Of a stretch of DNA of 64,000 bases, positions 43,401 to 53,809 are shown one piece after another. Each line of letters opens with the position of its first letter. Position 1 is the stretch's first letter. The notes under the pieces are model-generated. The model made no database searches. It was not told the origin of the DNA and saw only the letters and a list, made by a program, of their open reading frames with translations. Position numbers and translations under genes: made by a program. Source of the stretch: Erodium maritimum (taxonomy: Eukaryota > Streptophyta > Magnoliopsida > Geraniales > Geraniaceae); the NCBI GenBank assembly GCA_963921825.1, contig OY997589.1, forward strand, positions 2,108,001-2,172,000, written 5' to 3'.

Positions 43401-46250
43401 ATGGATACACCGTTACTTATAACCATGTTGTCTTATTTCACCTGCATCTTGTTCATCTGTCGTATTGTCGGAGGAGTTCCTGATGTTGCTACCACTTCCT
43501 TGGACAAGGAGATGCATCCTCATCTATGCCTCGATGCGGAGAGATCTGTCCTCTTGGAGTTCAAGCAAAGCTTCAACTTAACGAGGTACGAGACCTCTGA
43601 TTATTATTACAAGACGAGCTCGTGGAAGGCGGGAGGAGATTGTTGTTTTGGTTGGGATGGTGTGGAGTGTGATCAACTCACCGGTCATGTCATTGGTCTC
43701 GATCTCAGCTCCCTCGGGATCTTTGGTTCCTTAAATGGTAACAACACTCTTTTCCAACTCTTTCACCTTCAAAAGCTTAATCTTTCCCATAATTGGATGG
43801 AAGGCCAAATCCCATCTTCTATATTCCACTTCTCCAATTTGTCTTCCCTTGATCTTTCTGATAATATTGATTTGGAGCTCCATAGGCCCAGTCTCATGGA
43901 TTTGGTTGACAACTTCACCAAATTGGAGCATCTTCATCTTGATCATGTATATATGACGGGATCAACACTACCTGATAGTTTATCAAACCACTCTCGTTTG
44001 AAATCTCTCCGTCTTTCATGGTGTGGATTGAGTGGGGAAATTCCAAGTGACATTTTTCGTTCACCAAAGCTGCGTACTCTGGACTTGTCTAGCAATCCAA
44101 GTCTCTATGGGCATTTTGTTGAATTTGAAGTCAGTAGTTCCCTTGAGGAGTTGAGCATTGGTTCTTGCAATTTCTCAAGCCTCACATCACTGGGTGGGTT
44201 TGTTAATCTCACTTACTTGGACCTCTCATATAGTACTTTGCTCGGATTCAAATCTTCCTCCTTCTCTTGGCTTTCTAACCTTACAAAACTCACTCACTTG
44301 GACCTCCGTGGAATGAAGATTCACGGTGAGATCCCACCTCAGATTACCTGCCTGACTGCTCTGAATTATCTCGACCTATCTTACAATGACTTGAGAGGTC
44401 AAATGACCCAATCATGGCTTTCTAACCTTACCCAACTTGTCACTCTTGATCTCTCACACAATCAACTTACTGGCCAAATCCCGTCTTCCCTATCTAACCT
44501 CACCAAACTTGTGACACTATTTTTGGACCATAATCGATTGGAAGGTGAAATACCGAACTGTTTTTTCCGTATGAGAAATCTTGTGTCTTTGGACTTGTAT
44601 TCAAATACCTTAAACGGCGCAGTGGAATTAGACACGTTTCACAAGTTAAGAGATTTGTCCATCCTGCAGCTATCTAGAAATAACTTAACAGTGCTTGTCA
44701 ACGAGGGTATCAATTCAGTTGTTCTGGCTAAATACTGGATTCTAGGATTGGGTTCTTGCAATTTGATCAAGTTCCCCACATTCTTGCTCAACCAAAGCAA
44801 CTTGGGTTGGTTAGACCTGTCACAGAATAATATTCATGGTATGGTACCATCTTGGGTATGGAATCTTAGTTTGAGCATAGACTCTCTGAACATCTCTCAC
44901 AACTTTCTGACAACTATTGAAGATCAATCCATCATGCTTCCAATGAGAACACCTCGGGAGGGCATCGATGTTAGCTTCGATATTAGCTCCAATATGTTGC
45001 AGGGATCCCTCCCAATTCCTTCACCGTCCACTTATTTTTATTTGGCTTCGAACAACAATTGGTCTGGTCATTTGTCACCTCTTTTTTGCAATTTGAGCAG
45101 ACTTATAGTCTTGGACGCATCCAACAACTACATCAGTGGCCCCATACCAGAATGTCTGGGCACATTTGTTACATCTTTGTCAACACTGGATTTGCACAAC
45201 AACAGGTTTCATGGAACAATCCCTCAATCATGGAATCATGGGAGTTCCTTGAAGATGATAGATTTGAGTCAGAACCAGCTGCAGGGGAAGGTTCCGAGAT
45301 CATTACGCAACTGCTCTGACCTCGAATTTATTGACTTCGGAAATAATCAGATAGCTGATACATTCCCTTCTTGGTTAGGAGCTCTCGGAAAGTTGATGGT
45401 CTTAATGTTGAACGATAATCGTTTTTATGGCGAAATCCAAAACCCTGAAGGCAATTCTCAATTTGCACAGTTGCGAATCATTGACCTATCTTTCAATGTC
45501 TTTTCGGGTAAGCTTCCTTCAACATACTTCCATTCCTGGAAATTTATGGAATCTTTGGATGCTGATAAAACGATGGAATATATGGAAATTAAGCTAGAGT
45601 ATGGTGGGTACTATATAGATTCTGAGATAGGATATTATGAGTATTCAATGAATATGAACAACAAAGGCATGGAAAGGTTTTACTCCAAGATCCCGAATAT
45701 CTTCAGAGCTATTGATTTCTCACACAACCGTTTTGAAGGGGAGATCCCAACATCTATAGCAAAGCTAAAGGGGCTTCAATTGCTGAATCTTGGGCACAAC
45801 AACCTCACCAGTAGCATTCCAACCTGGTTAGGAGATCTTGATCGGCTTGAATCGTTGGATCTTTCTCATAACAATTTATCTGGAAAGATTCCTCGAGAGT
45901 TAAGTCGGTTAACATTTTTGTCCTTCTTCTCTGTATCTTACAACAACCTCTCAGGGATCATACCGCATGGAGGACAGTGGGATACATTTGAAAACAGTTC
46001 GTACGAGGGCAATCCAGGATTGGTAGCATATCATATAACTCCGCCTCCAACTCTAACTCCAAAGTCGGGTGGAGAAGAAGAAGAAGATGATGATGATGAT
46101 GATGATGATGAACCAGTGTTTGATAAAATTGAATGGATGGTGATCTTGATAGGATGCGGAAGCGGACTTGTGGTTGGTGTCGTTTTGGGAAACGAGTTGC
46201 TTGCAAGAAAGCCTTTGTGGTTTGTGAAGCTCTTAGCAAGGTGGTTGTGA
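43401..46250 (+). CDS. Cf-type leucine-rich repeat receptor-like protein, intact, 949 aa, single exon
   Basis: Cell-surface LRR receptor without a kinase domain, like tomato Cf-9 and HcrVf-type RLPs, which act with SOBIR1-type kinases in defence signalling. Domains: signal peptide (MDTPLLITMLSYFTCILFIC), LRR N-cap (CLDAERSVLLEFKQSFNL; WKAGGDCCFGWDGVECD), more than 20 LRRs of the LxxLxLSxNxLxGxIP type, an island-like break near LDADKTMEYMEIKLEYGG, final LRRs, an acidic juxtamembrane tract (about residues 890-904), a membrane helix near 912-930, and a short basic tail (ARKPLWFVKLLARWL). Many NxS/T glycosylation sites. The ATG at 43401 is chosen because the frame upstream has no ATG and the signal peptide starts here. 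A decayed copy lies at 48846-50963. Confidence 0.95.
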   Translation: MDTPLLITMLSYFTCILFICRIVGGVPDVATTSLDKEMHPHLCLDAERSVLLEFKQSFNLTRYETSDYYYKTSSWKAGGDCCFGWDGVECDQLTGHVIGLDLSSLGIFGSLNGNNTLFQLFHLQKLNLSHNWMEGQIPSSIFHFSNLSSLDLSDNIDLELHRPSLMDLVDNFTKLEHLHLDHVYMTGSTLPDSLSNHSRLKSLRLSWCGLSGEIPSDIFRSPKLRTLDLSSNPSLYGHFVEFEVSSSLEELSIGSCNFSSLTSLGGFVNLTYLDLSYSTLLGFKSSSFSWLSNLTKLTHLDLRGMKIHGEIPPQITCLTALNYLDLSYNDLRGQMTQSWLSNLTQLVTLDLSHNQLTGQIPSSLSNLTKLVTLFLDHNRLEGEIPNCFFRMRNLVSLDLYSNTLNGAVELDTFHKLRDLSILQLSRNNLTVLVNEGINSVVLAKYWILGLGSCNLIKFPTFLLNQSNLGWLDLSQNNIHGMVPSWVWNLSLSIDSLNISHNFLTTIEDQSIMLPMRTPREGIDVSFDISSNMLQGSLPIPSPSTYFYLASNNNWSGHLSPLFCNLSRLIVLDASNNYISGPIPECLGTFVTSLSTLDLHNNRFHGTIPQSWNHGSSLKMIDLSQNQLQGKVPRSLRNCSDLEFIDFGNNQIADTFPSWLGALGKLMVLMLNDNRFYGEIQNPEGNSQFAQLRIIDLSFNVFSGKLPSTYFHSWKFMESLDADKTMEYMEIKLEYGGYYIDSEIGYYEYSMNMNNKGMERFYSKIPNIFRAIDFSHNRFEGEIPTSIAKLKGLQLLNLGHNNLTSSIPTWLGDLDRLESLDLSHNNLSGKIPRELSRLTFLSFFSVSYNNLSGIIPHGGQWDTFENSSYEGNPGLVAYHITPPPTLTPKSGGEEEEDDDDDDDDEPVFDKIEWMVILIGCGSGLVVGVVLGNELLARKPLWFVKLLARWL
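46070..46112 (+). repeat. GAA/GAT microsatellite encoding the acidic tract of the RLP
   Basis: A run of GAA then GAT triplets codes for EEEE(E)DDDDDDDD just before the membrane helix. Acidic extracellular juxtamembrane tracts are usual in this receptor class, but here the tract is a slippage-prone repeat. Confidence 0.85.
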
Positions 46251-46509
46251 AGACGGTTCTCAGCATGCAGTTTGTTTCCTATGTATTTTATTTGTCTATG
46301 TTGTATTGTTTAGTTTGGAAGTTGTTTATGTAACAATGTCGGAATATGCATTACACATACTCTGTTTTGGTTGTTCTAGTTTGGATTGTAAGTTCTTGCT
46401 TAAGGTATTTTGGGCAATGTTCATCATATATATAGTACTCAAAGTATCTAATTATCTGTTTCAGTTTTTGTCTATCGTGTAACGTTGCAATTAATGACAC
46501 AATTTTCTC

Positions 46510-46777
46510 TAAAGATATGTCTTGAGTTGTATTGTTTGTACATACCGGGGTGTGTATTTATTATACTTTAGATGTACACCACAGTGGTCAAGTCACCGGC
46601 GCTATTTGTTGGGCTTCTTTTCTCGGCCTCAGGATTCAAAAGGTCTTGAGTTTGAATCTGGGATATGTGTGTATTTATTACACTTTAGGTCTGTACTTTT
46701 TGAACTGTTTGTACATATTTTGTTACGCTGTTTTCTGTTTCGTTCTGGAGTTTGTAACATATTATTTTCTCAAAAAA
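46510..46777 (+). mobile_element. SINE, copy in RLP block 1, with 17-bp target duplication
   Basis: 268 bp, box B-like GGTCTTGAGTTTGAATCTGG, duplicated GGTGTGTATTTATTATACTT blocks, end TTTCTCAAAAAA. AATGACACAATTTTCTC flanks both ends exactly (46493-46509 and 46778-46794). The orthologous insertion is present in block 2. Confidence 0.88.
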
Positions 46778-46850
46778 AATGACACAATTTTCTCGATCTT
46801 TGCTTCTTCCGGATATTATTGGTAACTAAATTCTAAAGTTGTTTCTATCC

Positions 46851-47360
46851 ATAAATTAGGAGTTGAGGGACTTGACTCACGTCTGTCTTGTGACGGATGC
46901 CAACCTCGAACACCCTTTATAGTGACGGTGACAATCTTTAGAATCGGAAAATAAGAGAATCCTCAATATCATGGATTCATGTAGCCCACTAGCCCTGAAT
47001 CTATAAGGTAAACCAATGCCCATGAGGACGAGATGTCGAAGAGTGAATCTAATGTCGAATGAGTGGGTTCTCTGAAACTCACTCATTCCGTCCATACACG
47101 TCATGTGTCATGTATCCCGACAAAATTACGTTGCAAACCTCGTCTGATAAATATCAATCCCGTGTACATGTAACACTTCCCCCCTTTTATTCTATTTGCA
47201 TACCATTTCTTTTTTGCTTGGACGAAAACATACAACCAGATTTAAACAAGGAAAAGTCTTTCTCCATCTTTTTCTTTTGAGAAATTGGAAGTCACAGCCA
47301 TGCTGGGCCACTACAAGCCAAGCCCATAATGGGTGCTGGGCCATTGATAGATACATCATA
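46851..47360. other. Block 1 downstream flank, duplicated at 51341-51830
   Basis: Non-coding sequence with GACTTGACTCACGTCTGTCT, GAATCGGAAAATAAGAGAAT and CCCGTGTACATGTAACAC blocks; its copy in block 2 is highly similar. Origin unknown. Confidence 0.7.
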
Positions 47361-47364
47361 GGAG

Positions 47365-47763
47365 TTGCTTAAGAGCCTGCTAAATGCGAAGGCTTCAAGT
47401 CATAGGAGTGTTGGGCCATTACCAGCCCAAGCCCAGCAGGTGGTGCCGGTGCAAGACAACCAAGGGGAGGAGGAGGCACCTCAGCCGCCTGCTCCGGTAG
47501 ACCGGGACCATATAATATTAGGGGATTTGGTTATTTTGATCCAATGCCCAACTCCTGACAAAATATCCCTCTCGTTGGCGGGGTTGGTTGACGGGTCTCG
47601 CATTGGGGCCAAAGACCTATTCAAGGTCGAGGTCGAAATTATATATCAAATGGGTGTCCTTGATCCGGTGAGCTTGGATAGGACGAGGGGGCCGAGTCAT
47701 GGAAAATCTCATAATTCATACAAGGACCGAATAACTCTAATAATCTTTTCAATGTATACATAA
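47365..47763 (+). other. Unrecognised open frame in block 1, duplicated at 51828-52364
   Basis: 132 open codons without an ATG at the 5' end (starts in effect at TTG). The product contains SSHRSVGPLPAQAQQVV, a Pro/Glu-rich stretch, then HIILGDLVILIQCPTPD and LDRTRGPSHGKSHNSYKDRI. I recognise no domain. It diverges in length from the block 2 version. Confidence 0.35.
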
Positions 47764-47769
47764 AAAGAT

Positions 47770-48670
47770 ATGTGAAAATTCTTTGGATCGAATGGATGAT
47801 AGATAAAAACAAACATAAAAATTGACACGATATTTTTATAATCTTCTAGTATAATCTTTCTATATGCACAACAACAATGATTAAAGTACACGTCAAGAGA
47901 AAGATAAACTTTTACAGAAAAATTACAATAAGAAGTACTACGAAAGTTTCATGTCATGATTAAATAAGACAATATATTTAAGATTGACATGGGAATGCTC
48001 AACAAAGAGGAAATACTAGAGGTCATGAGCATAAATGATTATTCGTTTCTAGTTTCTTACTCACAAATGAAAATGATCAACAAACACATTATTTTTATAA
48101 GTTTATTTTAATGTTCTAGCATAGTCCTTCTATACGAGCAACAACAATAAAATGAAATTGGGCATATATCTTGAGATAGCCGGGAGAATGTGTTAGCCTT
48201 GTTTTATTTTGTTTTTGATAGTTAAACGGAGGGTTTCGATACTAAATATCTTTAGTTATTGAAAATTGCCACCTCTCTACGATTTTCTTATTTTTTTTTT
48301 GTTATGTTTTATTGATTCTAGCTAGAGCCTATATTTAATATATAAAAATAATTTTTAAGTATGCAAATTTCTAGAAGGTACTGACAATAACTAGCTATAC
48401 ACAACGTCATATATAAGCTAGCATAATTTGGTGCAATTGTTTAAAATTATCTTGAACATATCACATCTGAACTTGACATCAATATATATCTTTATGGATA
48501 CATATACATCTTTAAATATTTGGATTTTTATACAGAACTATAGATATTAAATATTATTCATCGAGGTTGTCTTAGTAGAAGTTAATCTCAATCATCCATT
48601 TTAGAATTTTGAGTGTTATAAATAGACGTTGAAGCTCATATTCTCAATATCATCTAACATAATCTTTCTA
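47770..48670. other. AT-rich spacer between the two RLP blocks
   Basis: No gene recognised. Two related stretches (near 47830 and 48100) share ATTTTTATAATCTTCTAGT- and CTTTCTATATGCACAACAAC-like sequence, so part of the spacer is itself an old direct repeat. A short promoter-like region may precede 48660. Confidence 0.5.
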
Positions 48671-48845
48671 TATGAGAAAAATTACTTATTTTTCTACTAT
48701 ATTATTTCATAAGAAAAAAAGACATCGATCAAATTCTTCCTTTCTCATAATCATGATCGGCCCTGCACACCACTATGGCTTTGCTCAGGAGCTACATATC
48801 AGACAAGTAGCATTAAGTATTCGTGATCTTTTTATTACTAATATG

Positions 48846-50963
48846 TTGGAGCTCTATAGGCTCAACCTCAAGGATTTGGTTGACAACTTCACCAAAGTGG
48901 AGCATCTTCATCTTGATGGTGTAGACGTAGAAGGATCAACACTACCTGATAGTTTATCAAACCACTCTTGTTTGAAATCTCTCCATCTTTCTTATTATTT
49001 CTTGAGCGGACAAATTCCAAGTTGGATTTTCCATTTACCAAAGCTACGTATTCTGGACTTGTCTCGAAATCCATGTTTCAAAAGGCATTTTCCTGAATTT
49101 AATGGTAGCAATTCCTCGAGAAGTTGAGCATTAGTTCTTGCAATTTCTCAAGCCTCGCATCACTTGGTAGGTTTGCTAATCTCACTTACTTGGACCTCTC
49201 ATGTTATAATTTATTTAGAGACGTTTATTTGGGATACAATTCTTCCTCCTTTTGGCTTTCGAACCTTACAAAACTCACTCTCTTGGACCTCTATGGACTG
49301 AAGATCAATGGTGAGATCCCATATCAACTTACTTACCTGACTGCTCTCGGTTATCTCGACCTATCTGACAATGACTTGAGCGGTCAAATGACCCGAACAT
49401 GGTTTTCTACCTCTACCCAATTTTTCACCCTTCGTCTCGTGTTCAATCAACTTACCAGCCAAATCCCTTCTTCCATATCAACCCTCACCAAACTTGGGGG
49501 ATTGTTGTCGGGCCACAATCAGTTGACAGGTTCAATTCTTTCTCTCATAAACTTGACCCACATGCAATACATTGACCTCTCATACAATCGACTGGAAGGT
49601 GAAATGCCAAACTATTTTTCCCGTTTGAGCAGTCTTGCGTCTTTGACTTGTATTCAAATAACTTGAATGACACAGTGGAATTAGACACGTTTCAAAAGTT
49701 AAGAGATTTGTCTATCTTGAAGTTATCTCAAAATAACTTAACATTACTTGTCAATGAGGGTATCAATTCAGTTGTTCTGGCTGAATACAAGATTCTAGGA
49801 TTGGGTTCTTGCAATCTGAGTAAGTTCCCCACGTTCCTGCTCAACCAAAGCCAATTGAGTTGGCCAGATCTGTCACAGAATAATATTCATGGTGTGGTAC
49901 CAACTTGGGTATGGAATCTTAGTTTGAGCATAGACTCTCTAAACATCTCTCACAACTTTCTGACAACTATTGAAGATCAATCTGCCATGCTTCCAATGAG
50001 AACACCTCGACCATTCAGCGCATCTCGTGACGATGATGTTAGCTTCGATATTAGCTTTAATATGTTGCAGGGATCCTTCCCAGTTCCTTCACCGTCCACT
50101 CATTTTTATATGGCTTCAAACAATAATTGGTCTGGCCAACTGTCACCTCTTTTTTGCAATTCGAGCAATCTCGTAGTCTTGGACGCATCCAACAACAACA
50201 TCAGTGGCACCATACCACAATGTCTGGGCACATTCGGTACATCTTTGTCGATATTGGATTTGCACAGCAACACGTTTCATGGAACAATCCCTGAATCATG
50301 GAACCATGGGAGTTCCCTGAAGATGATAGATTTGAGTCATAACCAGCTAGAGGGAAGGTTCCGAGATCATTACGCAACTGCTCCGAGCTCGAATTTATTG
50401 ACTTGGGAAATAATGAGATAGTTGATACATTCCCTTCTTGGTTAGGGGCTCTCGGAAAGTTGATGGTCTTAATGTTGAACGATAATCGTTTTTACGGCGA
50501 AATCTAAAACCCTGAAGGCAATTCTCAATTTGCACAGTTGCGAATCATTGACCTATCTTTCAATGTCTTTTCGGGTAAGCTTCCTTCAACATACTTCCAT
50601 TCTTGGAAATTTATGGAATCTTTGGATGCTGATAAAACGATGGAATATATGGAGATTAAGCTAGAGTATGGTAGGGACTATACAGATTCTGAGATAGGAT
50701 ATTATGAGTATTCAATGAATATAAACAACAAAGGCATGGAAAGATTATACTCTAAGATCCCGAATATCTTTAGAGCTATTGATTTCTCACACAACCGTTT
50801 TGAAGGGGAGATCCCAACATCTATAGCAAAACTAAAGGGGCTTCAATTGCTGAATCTTGGGCACAACAACTTCACTGGTACCATTCCACCTTGGGCAATG
50901 TTCACCATATATATAGTACTCAAAGCATCTAATTACCTGTTTCAGTTTTTGTCTATCGTGTAA
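48846..50963 (+). pseudogene. Decayed second copy of the LRR receptor-like protein
   Basis: Homologous to the 43.4-46.3 kb gene from its fourth or fifth LRR onward, but the signal peptide, N-cap and first LRRs are missing. Single-base deletions break the frame near 49110, 49650 and 50350, and a CAA codon has become TAA near 50505. A deletion of about 590 bp near 50895 removes the last LRRs, acidic tract, membrane helix and stop and joins LRR sequence to the former 3' flank. The C-terminal part (50530-50870) is much closer to the intact gene, about 97% by eye, than the N-terminal LRRs, about 85-87%. Confidence 0.93.
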
Positions 50964-50990
50964 CATTGCAATTAATGACACAATTTTCTC

Positions 50991-51257
50991 TAAAGATATG
51001 TCTTGAGTTGTATTGTTTGTAAGTACTGGGGTGTGTATTTATTATACTTTATATGTACACCATAGTGGTCAAGTCACCGACACTACTTGTTGGGCTTCTT
51101 TTCTCGGCCTTAGGATTCAAAAGGTCTTGAGTTCGAATGTGGGACATGGGTGTATTTATTATACTTTAGGTCTGTACTTTTTGTATTGTTTGTACGCACT
51201 ATATTAGTTATTTTCAGTTTCAATCTGAAGTTTGTAACATGTTATTTCCTCAAAAAA
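50991..51257 (+). mobile_element. SINE, copy in RLP block 2
   Basis: Same insertion as 46510-46777, at the same site, with the AATGACACAATTTTCTC duplication on the left (50974-50990) and a one-base variant on the right (51258-51274). The insertion therefore predates the block duplication. Confidence 0.88.
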
Positions 51258-51827
51258 CATGACACAATTTTCTCAATCTTTGCTTCTTCCAAATACTGTT
51301 AGTAACTGAATTCTAAAGTTGTTTCTATCCATAAATTAGGAGTTGAGGGACTTGACTTGCGTCTGTCTTGTGACGGATGCCAACCTCGAGCACCCTTTAT
51401 AGTGACAGTGACAATCTTTAGAATCGGAAAATAAGAGAATCCTCGATATCATGGATTCCTGTGGCCCTGAATCTATAACGTAAACCAATGCCGATGAGGA
51501 CAAGATGTCGAAGAGTGAATCTAATGTCGAATGAGTGGTTTCTCCCGAAACCCACTCATTCATCCATACACGTCACGAATCCCATCAAGATTACGTTGCA
51601 AACCTCGTCCGGTAAATATCAATCCCGTGTACATGTAACACTCCCCCCTTTTATTCTATTTGCATACCACTTCAATTTTGCTTGGGCGAAAAATACAACC
51701 AGATTTAAACAAGGAAAAGTCTTTCTCCATCTTTTTCTTTTGAGAAATTGGAATAGTCACAGCCATGTTGGGTCACTACAAGTCCAAGCCCATAACGAGG
51801 GTACGGGCCGTGGATACATCCTAGGAG

Positions 51828-52332
51828 TTGCTTAAGAGCCTGCTAAATACAAAGGCTTCAAGTCACAGGAGTGTTGGGCCATTACCAGCCCAAGCCCAGC
51901 AGGTGGTGCTGGTACAAGACCATCAAAGGGGTAGGGGAGGCACCTCAGCCGCCTATCCACCGGACCATATAATAGTAGGGGATTTGGTTATTTTGACCCA
52001 ATGCCCGACTCTTGACGAAATGTCTCTCTCGTTTGCGGGGTTGGTTGACTGGTCTCGCATTGAGGCCAAAGACCTATTCAAGGCCAAGCTCGAAATTATA
52101 TATCAAATGCGTGTCCCTGATCCGGTGAGCTTGGATAGGACGAGGGGGCCGAGTCATGGAAAATCCCATAATTCATACAAGGACCGAATAACTCTTGATA
52201 TTCTTTTCAATGTCTACATAAAAAGACATGTGAAAATTCTTTGGATGGAATGGATGATAGATAAAACAAACATAAAAGTTGATTTAAAACTACATTTCAT
52301 TATTATATATTTTGATCTATTATCAGTTCAGT

Positions 52333-52364
<32 letters not shown>
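51828..52364 (+). other. Unrecognised open frame in block 2, partner of 47365-47763
   Basis: 178 open codons, with the same N-terminal part (SHRSVGPLPAQAQQVV) and LDRTRGPSHGKSHNSYKDRI; its 3' end runs into a TA microsatellite that is read as YIYIYIYI. The Pro-rich stretch is frame-shifted relative to block 1, so the frame is not conserved as coding sequence would be. Confidence 0.3.
52332..52361. repeat. TA microsatellite
   Basis: About 14 TA units in a row, close to the right edge of the duplicated block. Confidence 0.9.
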
Positions 52365-52399
52365 GATAACTAATCTCTAATGATCTTTCGTCTCAAAAA

Positions 52400-53020
52400 C
52401 AGATTTGTCGTGACATTTGTTTCAACATAATACTTGATAGGAAGGTCAAACCCTATGTACGTACCCTTTCATTTATTTGTAAGATAATAAAAAAATCTAA
52501 ATCAATGGTTATCTCACATACATATTCGTTTTTTGTTCCAAAATAAATCAAAACGGATGGGTTTATTTAGCCTTTGAAATCGAGGAGTTCTACCTTTTTG
52601 GGTTTTGAGTTTTGGTGACTCGTCACTGGATTATCTATGTCGTTCAGCGATGTTGGTTGTTGGCGTGCCGATGTCCATAAAATTTCTGGGTTTGGACTCC
52701 GATGGGATACAGTGTCTTCATCAAGCTCGGGGGAGGTTTTGAGTGTTGTGAATGGTGGACGGCTAGCTTTATTGAGCTTCATGGTTGACAAATCTAGGTA
52801 TTAGACCTTTTTTTATGTGTTTCATGGTTCTAAATTCGGGTTCTAGACTTAATTTTTAGCCATTTTGTCTTTAGCTGATATGATTGTCAAATTAGGTTTT
52901 CAGACCACTATCCTCCTTGTTGGGTTTCTGTTGAGACTGTATTATTATACCAATACTCAAGTTTATATCTGATATTTAGTTGTGTATGTTGACATAAAGA
53001 TTTTGTAACTAAATTTTGTG
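52400..53020. other. Intergenic segment, nothing recognised
   Basis: It contains a minus-strand open frame (52791-52567) with no recognised similarity. The GGTTTTGAGTTTTGGTGACT stretch could belong to a worn retroposed sequence. Confidence 0.3.
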
Positions 53021-53024
53021 TCAT

Positions 53025-53805
53025 CTCTTTTCAAGATTCAGACCTTCCCTCTCACCACACACGGTCCTCTGGAAACACAACTCCAAATCCTTCTCGGTCA
53101 AACAATACTATGAGGCAATCAAGGCCAATTTGTCCGGCCCAAAGTTACCATGGGCATCTTACCTCTAGAAAGCCAAGCTGTCTCCAAAGATCACTCTTTG
53201 CGGCTGGCTTGTCGCTCTAAAAGTCATTCCATCTAAGTCTTTCCTGGAGTCCAGAGGTATGCACATTCCTCTAGCCTCTACGCTGTGCAGCCACTGTCCA
53301 ACCATTTTTGAAGGTAGCAATCACATCCTCTTGTTATGCCCCCGCTATGTGAGTTTCTGGTACCTATTATTCAAGTGGTGGAATATCAGGGGCTGTATCC
53401 CGGGCTCCTCATCAGATCTCCTAACTCATTGGGCCGGCTTTTACCCCAAGAACTCTCTGAAGCTTTTTTGGTCCAAGATTTTTTTATGGGTTTCTGGTTT
53501 TTATGGCTTTCCAAAAACGTTGTTGTCGTCTCTAAAGTCCTGGAACCGGTCGAAACAACCCTCACGAGAGTCCAACTGTTTAGCTTCTCCATCCACTTTT
53601 TGGCCAAGCCAACATCTCAGACTCAGATATCTCCCTGTGGAAACTATCGCCAGGCTCTTTCTTGAGCTCCAAACCTTCTATCGGACCGATCTGAAGCTTG
53701 TTATTGTCTGTTTTAATTACTCTTAATTTCTTATCTTGTAATCTTGGCCTTACCCATTCCCCGCTCCGGCGATTCAATAAGCTGTTATTTTTACTGATAA
53801 AAACA
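53025..53805 (+). mobile_element. 5'-truncated LINE: zinc-binding RT domain (zf-RVT) of ORF2
   Basis: Plus strand. The frame reads WKHNSKSFSVKQYYEAIKAN, LSGPKLPWASYL, a stop near 53167, then KITLCGWLVALKVIPSKSFL and CSHCPTIFEGSNHILLLCPR, the Cys-Cys-His-Cys zf-RVT domain found after the reverse transcriptase in plant L1 ORF2. It ends in a GATAAAAACATGATAG-like tail. Confidence 0.85.
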
Positions 53806-53809
53806 TGAT

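Noticed and set aside
43731-43946. Antisense and alternate-frame open readings inside the LRR receptor gene (also 45059-45319 and 45958-46266)
   Set aside because: They follow from the codon pattern of the LRR repeats and lack independent support.
46851-52310. The two similar flanks at 46.85-47.76 and 51.34-52.31 kb as a pair of LTRs around an internal region
   Set aside because: The similarity extends through the receptor genes and the SINE in the same order, so it is a tandem duplication of a larger block. No primer-binding site, polypurine tract or gag-pol sequence is present between them.
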